9,550 bases of DNA from Thermoplasmata archaeon (lineage in GTDB: Archaea > Thermoplasmatota > Thermoplasmata > Thermoplasmatales > Thermoplasmataceae). The position numbers and the translations under genes were made by a program. Positions 6,486 to 9,550 of this stretch are shown piece by piece. Each line of letters starts with the position of its first letter. Position 1 is the stretch's first letter. The stretch covers positions 1-9,550 of the forward strand of contig JAJZAR010000052.1 in assembly GCA_021799315.1 (NCBI GenBank), written 5' to 3'. Below the pieces are notes generated by a model that did no database searches, was not told the DNA's origin, and saw nothing but the letters and a program-made list of their open reading frames with translations.

Positions 6486-6644
6486 ATGACACAATTACTG
6501 GATGTATCGCATGTTTCAAAAAGAGGATCTTCATTGCAGATAACTGTTCCAAAGAAGATCACTGAAATGCTTGGAATAAAAGATCATGAAGTGATCGGAT
6601 TCTATGAGGAAAACGGCAGAATTATTATTGAAAAGATGAAATAG
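6486..6644 (+). CDS. AbrB/SpoVT-type (swapped-hairpin) DNA-binding protein
   Basis: A complete gene of 52 codons plus TAG. The protein begins MTQLLDVSHVSKRG, then SSLQITVPKKITEMLGI (15-31) and EVIGFYEENGRIIIEKM (35-51). The pattern SKRG-S-LQITVPKK followed by a short helix and a final strand pair with a GFYEENGRI turn is the swapped-hairpin AbrB fold, the same as in MazE/VapB-type antitoxins and archaeal small regulators. It acts as a dimer on DNA (family knowledge). No toxin gene overlaps or follows it closely, so a free-standing transcription regulator is more likely than an antitoxin. Its base composition is higher in GC than the restriction block and matches the neighbouring host-like DNA. 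Many archaea of the Thermoplasmatales carry multiple copies of very similar proteins. Confidence 0.85.
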   Translation: MTQLLDVSHVSKRGSSLQITVPKKITEMLGIKDHEVIGFYEENGRIIIEKMK

Positions 6645-6908
6645 GTCAATTGGGGACATCCTCTTGACCCGGCCTTAGGAGTTCATAATGGATGCCATTT
6701 TGACTGATATAAAAAGGCGGAATAGGGATGACAGTGGGAAAGAGAAGGAGTGATACGGTTCCGGCCGGAATGAGTGGGAACTTTTCAGGGAAAGTACGGC
6801 AGAAGAATATTCGTAGTAGCAGTTCATGGACATGCCAGGGGTGGATATCCGGTGAGATCCATTATAGCTCTAATTCTCTTTTTCTCATTTTTCAGCGAGA
6901 TAGGGCGG
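6645..6908. other. Spacer with a TATA-like box and a perfect palindrome, no confident gene
   Basis: A GATATAAAAAGG TATA-like run at about 6706-6715 is a good archaeal promoter candidate on the + strand, and a perfect 12-base palindrome lies at 6759-6770. Two overlapping open frames (from 6728 and 6774) run through here, but neither has a recognisable protein pattern and both overlap the start of the next gene. A short untranslated transcript is possible. Confidence 0.35.
6759..6770. promoter_or_regulatory. Perfect 12-base palindrome, possible operator
   Basis: TTCCGGCCGGAA reads the same on both strands. It lies about 50 bases downstream of the TATA-like box at 6706-6715 and so could be an operator for a dimeric regulator in the early transcribed region. 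GC-only palindromes this long are uncommon by chance in a region of this composition, but no second copy is seen in the window. Confidence 0.3.
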
Positions 6909-6918
6909 CTTTTATATC
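6909..6918 (+). promoter_or_regulatory. TATA box of the small gene at 6940
   Basis: CTTTTATATC is centred about 26 bases before the ATG at 6940, the exact distance for a leaderless archaeal transcript. No ribosome-binding sequence precedes the ATG. Confidence 0.55.
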
Positions 6919-6939
6919 GAACACATCTCAAGCAGTGCA

Positions 6940-7131
6940 ATGAGTGTGAGAGGAAGACTTGACAACGTTGATGATGCTGCCATAGACACAGCACGGATCG
7001 GGGGCTACAGGAAGGGATGGAACGACAGGAAGATGATCGACTCTGACATCATCGAGGCCATGCAGGAGTCGGGGAATTTCAGGAAGTTCATAGCAGCAGT
7101 AAGGGAGAGAACGGAGAATCTCGGAGAGTGA
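6940..7131 (+). CDS. Small GWNDR-motif protein, paralogue of the gene at 9201
   Basis: A 63-residue acidic and basic protein of unknown function. The core GGYRKGWNDR (21-30) followed by DIIEAMQESGNFRKFIAAVRER (36-57) matches the protein at 9201-9404: both have GY-x2-GWNDR, then D-x2-I-E-A, then S-x-NF-x2-FI-x3-RE. Most of the sequence is probably helical. No signal peptide or membrane segment. It is expressed from its own leaderless-type promoter, and its third-position GC is high, like the host DNA and unlike the AT-rich block that begins just after it. The stop is followed within a few bases by the promoter of the next gene. I do not recognise the family; the conserved tryptophan and the duplication suggest a specific binding role, which is inference. 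Confidence 0.65.
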   Translation: MSVRGRLDNVDDAAIDTARIGGYRKGWNDRKMIDSDIIEAMQESGNFRKFIAAVRERTENLGE

Positions 7132-7134
7132 TCG

Positions 7135-7143
7135 TATAAACAT
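7135..7143 (+). promoter_or_regulatory. TATA-like box of the membrane-protein operon
   Basis: GTATAAACA is centred about 22 bases before the ATG at 7160, directly after the stop of the preceding gene. It would give a nearly leaderless transcript for the two-gene unit 7160-7791. Confidence 0.4.
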
Positions 7144-7159
7144 ATTTGATCTGGAATTT

Positions 7160-7321
7160 ATGGGTGGTTACATCAAGTCTACTCTGAGATTTGCCAGAAA
7201 GATTAAAAAGGAGCAATCTCTTGAAGAAGCTAATAGAATAACAACAGAAATAAAAAAGAGGGCGTTGGCAAAATCGGAAGAGACCATTGCTGGCCTAAAA
7301 AGATTAGATTTAAAATGTTAA
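7160..7321 (+). CDS. Small charged helical protein coupled to the membrane protein
   Basis: A 53-residue frame from ATG to TAA. The sequence is rich in K, R and E (RFARKIKKEQSLEEANR, EIKKRALAKSEETIAGLKR) and is predicted by eye to be almost entirely helical and amphipathic. It overlaps the downstream four-helix membrane protein gene by 7 bases (ATGTTAA, 7315-7321), a sign of translational coupling, and shares its AT-rich composition. This makes it a real gene rather than chance. No family is recognised. By position it could be a cytoplasmic partner or antitoxin-like regulator of the membrane protein; this is inference only. Confidence 0.6.
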   Translation: MGGYIKSTLRFARKIKKEQSLEEANRITTEIKKRALAKSEETIAGLKRLDLKC

Positions 7322-7791
7322 ACAGAGGACTTCACCTAGTTAAGCAATATTGGTCTATGGAGATATTTCTGGTTGTGCTCTACGGGGCAATATCTGGCTT
7401 TATTGTTTTCCTTTTGTTTAGCGAAATAGTTAACCTTCCAAGAAGTTCCTTGCCATTCTTAACTACTGTACTTTCTACACTTTTAGGCTTAACATTTACT
7501 GCCTTTGCAATTGTAAGTGCATTTATCCCTAACTTGAGCAAAGATTTCGTGAAAACAAAGACATTCGCGAATATAGGAAAACTTTTTTACTGGACTTTAC
7601 TGCTTCAGATAATCTCTTTAATTCTTTCCTTTTTTTCTTATTTGCTTTTCGGAACTACTATCTATGTCCATCTAATAATTATAACTATCGTTGCTACTAC
7701 TTATTCATTCGGTTTTCTTGCATATCTAATTCATAATACATTTCTCTTATTCAAAATATCAAGAAATGAAGTGTTACGAAAGGGTAATTAA
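7315..7791 (+). CDS. Four-helix membrane protein, unknown function
   Basis: A 158-residue protein with four hydrophobic segments at about 16-36 (MEIFLVVLYGAISGFIVFLL), 47-71 (containing STLLGLTFTAFAIVSAFI), 89-112 and 116-142, separated by short loops. A positively charged N-terminus (NRGLHLVKQ) and C-terminus (KISRNEVLRKG) suggest that both ends are in the cytoplasm. There is no signal peptide cleavage site and no transporter signature. The gene starts inside the last codons of the upstream 53-residue gene and its stop shares the bases TTAA with the stop of the convergent gene (7788-7791). Small multi-helix membrane proteins paired with a soluble partner are common in archaeal and bacterial defence and toxin modules, but no specific family is recognised. 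Confidence 0.75.
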   Translation: MLNRGLHLVKQYWSMEIFLVVLYGAISGFIVFLLFSEIVNLPRSSLPFLTTVLSTLLGLTFTAFAIVSAFIPNLSKDFVKTKTFANIGKLFYWTLLLQIISLILSFFSYLLFGTTIYVHLIIITIVATTYSFGFLAYLIHNTFLLFKISRNEVLRKGN

Positions 7792-8710
7792 AAATTATCC
7801 AAGGTGGGATTTCTGGAAATGACATCCAATATTCTTTCTTGATTATCATTCAGTTTTTTTAGCATCTCTTTCTGCAGTTGAACGCGCATATTTAAGTAAC
7901 TATCAACCTCTATCTCAATTTCATAATATAGGAGATTTTCCTTAATAAGATCAAAGCTACCGTCTTCAGTTTTAACCTTAAATGACTTGGCTCTCTTGCC
8001 CAACTCCGTCACATCATTTTTAAGTTCACTGTATTTGTCTCTGGTAAACTTTGGACCTGAGGAAAACCGCAAAATAAGGTCAAGGTCAAAGCCTCTGTTC
8101 GCGGCCAGTTTCTTTACAGATCTGGAACTTAAACCATGTTCTTCTAGGTAATCTAGGTTTAAACCATCTAAATTTATTCTGTAACTTTTTATATTAGTCT
8201 TATTGGCCAACTCTTCTATGAGTTCATCAGAAGGAATAGGACTTATCCGAAGAGTTTCCCTTTGGATTCTGCAAATTTTTAGGGCGTTCTGCAATATATC
8301 TTCCGATCTATGACTAAGTACGTTAAGTGAATGCGGATTATATCTGGCCAAAAGTATGTTTTGTTGTGTATCTAATATAAAATGGGCTTCTTCTTCAAGA
8401 AATTCGCTAGGTCCGTTCTCGATAATCTCCTCCTCTAGCTTATCCATATCGATACGGCTAAAACTTTCTTTCCTAAGTCTTAAGAATCTACCGAACAAGA
8501 TATTTTTTGATTCAACCTCGTCTGCTAACCGGCCCCCCTCTTTGTCTTCCCAAAATGGAGGATCTGATATTATAGTATAGGGGATTTTTTCGTTGCGATT
8601 ATTTATCTCAATCATGTTGTTTTTTAGATTTGCCCTAGATAAGCAGTCTCTTAACTCTTTTACATCAAGCCTAAGACTTCTAGGCAGAATGTAAAGCGGG
8701 TAAAAAACAT
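7788..8710 (-). CDS. Uncharacterised protein, about 307 residues, apparent frameshift at the start
   Basis: From the ATG at 8615 the protein has 275 residues, but the same frame stays open upstream to a TAA at 8747-8745, and the extra stretch (YPLYILPRSLRLDVKELRD...) looks coding. No ATG, GTG or TTG starts that extension in frame. An ATG at 8710-8708 followed by six T (8707-8702) would join the frame exactly if the tract had seven T, giving 307 residues beginning MFFYPLYILPRS. A TATA-like TAATATTC lies about 25 bases before that ATG. The protein has alternating strands and helices, with EAHFILDTQQNILLARYN (about 75-92 of the 275-residue form), and a coiled-coil-like C-terminus (MRVQLQKEMLKKLNDNQERI). 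No catalytic motif is recognised. It is convergent with, and overlaps by 4 bases, the membrane-protein gene; both are AT-rich, so they may be one module. Confidence 0.65.
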
Positions 8711-8739
8711 AATTTTTGTAATAAGTTTTTTGAATATTA

Positions 8740-9027
8740 TCACCTTAAGTGCTTAAATATTATATTATCAAAATGTACTTCAGTGAACATACTGTAGGCA
8801 ACGCTTGGAGCCTGACCAAGAACAGTGGAAGTGTTCATCTCCTCACCCTCACGAATGCAATTCGTTACTTGGATATTTTTAGTGATCTTTTCCTCGAGAA
8901 AATTGTAGACATTTCGCTTCTGCAATTCGATTATAAGAGGTCCCGTCCAATTTCACCCCTTCAGGATCTCCTCATTCCTTCTCAGCTTTCTGGCAACTCG
9001 ACCCTCATGTTCATAAAAACTGTTCAT
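8740..9027 (-). pseudogene. Possible small broken gene, one in-frame TGA
   Basis: On the minus strand an ATG at 9027 opens a frame of 24 codons (MNSFYEHEGRVARKLRRNEE...) that ends at a TGA (8955-8953); the same frame then stays open to a TGA at 8742-8740 (ELQKRNVYNFLEEK..., MNTSTVLGQAPS...). A TATA-like box (TTTATAAA, within 9060-9076) lies about 40 bases upstream. The composition is host-like until about 8770, where it turns AT-rich, so the last dozen residues may be foreign sequence fused at the island border. The internal ATG at 8838, next to GGTGAGGAG, could also start a 32-residue protein. No family is recognised. A + strand frame (8749-9045) overlaps it but looks like its shadow. Confidence 0.3.
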
Positions 9028-9166
9028 CTTAACACTGCCAGATAGTTGTACGTCCAAACGCTTTATAAATATTATCACTAATCCATGCCATCAATTGTCA
9101 GTGTACTTACCAGGATAGTAGCTAGGCATAAGAAAGCTCTTTCCTCTCATTTTTAAAGACGTCCGC

Positions 9167-9176
9167 AAATCATATA
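9167..9176 (+). promoter_or_regulatory. Weak TATA-like box of the gene at 9201
   Basis: AAATCATATA is centred about 29 bases before the ATG at 9201. It is a poorer match than the other promoters in the window; a stronger TTTATAAATATT run at 9062-9073 lies too far upstream for a leaderless start. Confidence 0.3.
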
Positions 9177-9200
9177 GGAGATGCAGCTTTCATTGAATAC

Positions 9201-9404
9201 ATGACAGAACAGAAGACGCTTGATGCAATTACGGAGTTTGAGAAAGCTCTGCGAAAGGACGGATACATGGCAGGTTGGAATGACCGTGCCGATCATGACA
9301 GGGAATTGATTGAGGATGCAGCGAGGCAGAGTAGAAATTTTGAGGATTTCATAAGCAACCTGAGGGAGAAATTCAGGAAAACGGAAGAGTCGATACTGTT
9401 ATGA
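9201..9404 (+). CDS. Small GWNDR-motif protein, paralogue of the gene at 6940
   Basis: A 67-residue protein of unknown function. DGYMAGWNDRADHDRELIED (20-39) followed by AARQSRNFEDFISNLREKF (40-58) matches the 6940 gene over its whole core, with GWNDR identical. It is mostly charged and helical, with no membrane segment. The stop overlaps the ATG of the next gene (ATGA, 9401-9404), so the two form an operon. The copies at 6940 and 9201 lie on either side of the AT-rich membrane-protein block, which suggests that the block was inserted between two members of a small host gene cluster. Confidence 0.7.
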   Translation: MTEQKTLDAITEFEKALRKDGYMAGWNDRADHDRELIEDAARQSRNFEDFISNLREKFRKTEESILL

Positions 9405-9550
9405 ATAAGTTCGAAAAGGAATACGTAACAGGCAGAAAGGATCAGTTCGATATCGATTATGCCATATTCAGGAAAGCGGTTGAAGAGACTGAAACTAGGG
9501 AGGAACTCATACAAAAGCTCGATGAAAAACTGAATTACGTGATATCCAAT
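9401..9550 (+). CDS. Small protein distantly related to its upstream neighbour (cut by window edge)
   Basis: The ATG at 9401 overlaps the preceding stop by 4 bases and the frame is open for 50 codons to the last base of the window. The sequence EYVTGRKDQFDIDYAIFRKAV, followed by EETETREELIQKLDEKL, aligns without gaps over 38 residues to residues 21-58 of the 9201 product: shared are Y, G-x2-D, the second D, A, I and the L-x-EK end. The tryptophan of GWNDR is replaced by arginine. I read it as a tandem, diverged duplicate. Function unknown. Confidence 0.6.
   Translation, partial: MNKFEKEYVTGRKDQFDIDYAIFRKAVEETETREELIQKLDEKLNYVISN

Noticed and set aside
6728..6962. Two overlapping + strand frames (6728-6943 and 6774-6962)
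   Set aside because: No protein pattern is recognisable, they overlap each other and the start of the 6940 gene, and the 6940 promoter lies inside them. The 6774 frame (with VHGHARGGYPV) is the less unlikely of the two but begins with GTG and lacks support.
6928..7143. Minus-strand frame of 71 codons
   Set aside because: It is antisense to the GWNDR gene at 6940-7131, whose paralogue at 9201 confirms the + strand.
8749..9045. + strand frame of 98 codons
   Set aside because: It has no recognisable pattern and runs across the composition change near 8770, opposite the probable pseudogene; its start overlaps TATA-like sequence.
1..9550. tRNA, rRNA or CRISPR array
   Set aside because: No cloverleaf-like sequence, rRNA motif or regularly spaced direct repeats were seen on reading; a covariance-model scan would be needed to exclude divergent RNAs.

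Overview
The window looks like an accessory region of an archaeal chromosome, most probably of the Thermoplasmatales or close relatives. The pointers are: TATA-like boxes about 20-30 bases before several start codons with almost no leader (leaderless-type promoters); a 52-residue AbrB/SpoVT-like protein of a kind common in those archaea; and IS4/IS1634-type transposase remnants with the YREK signature. The assignment rests on reading by eye, not on a search.

Left part (1-766): two transposase pieces on the + strand. The first is a C-terminus cut by the window edge; the second has an internal deletion.

Central part (931-5502): a visibly AT-rich block with a tight five-gene operon on the minus strand. 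It is read from a leaderless promoter at about 4967-4975: winged-helix regulator (4941-4747), N6-adenine methyltransferase with its own C-terminal recognition region (4750-3128), a small SPPY-motif methyltransferase with no clear recognition domain (about 3125-2313), a LAGLIDADG-fold-like protein that has lost both catalytic acids (2326-1400), and a PD-(D/E)XK nuclease (1407-931). Four junctions overlap or nearly touch. The layout reads as a restriction-modification system whose restriction side appears split into a recognition protein and a separate nuclease. A divergent gene of unknown function (5068-5502) shares the promoter region.

Next (5579-6232, minus): a decayed transposase, one continuous frame broken by three stop codons. 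It is followed by a non-coding stretch with an imperfect inverted repeat, then the AbrB-like gene (6486-6644), then a second spacer with a TATA-like box and a perfect 12-base palindrome.

Right part: a small GWNDR-motif protein (6940-7131), then a second AT-rich block (about 7134-8765) with a 53-residue charged protein, an overlapping four-helix membrane protein, and a convergent uncharacterised gene whose start is disturbed by a six-T tract. Beyond the block is a probable pseudogene on the minus strand (9027-8740). Two further small genes follow (9201-9404 and 9401 to the edge): a paralogue of the GWNDR protein and a more diverged relative.

Overall: host-like DNA into which two AT-rich cargo blocks (one restriction-modification, one membrane-protein module) seem to have been inserted, with transposase debris at their borders.
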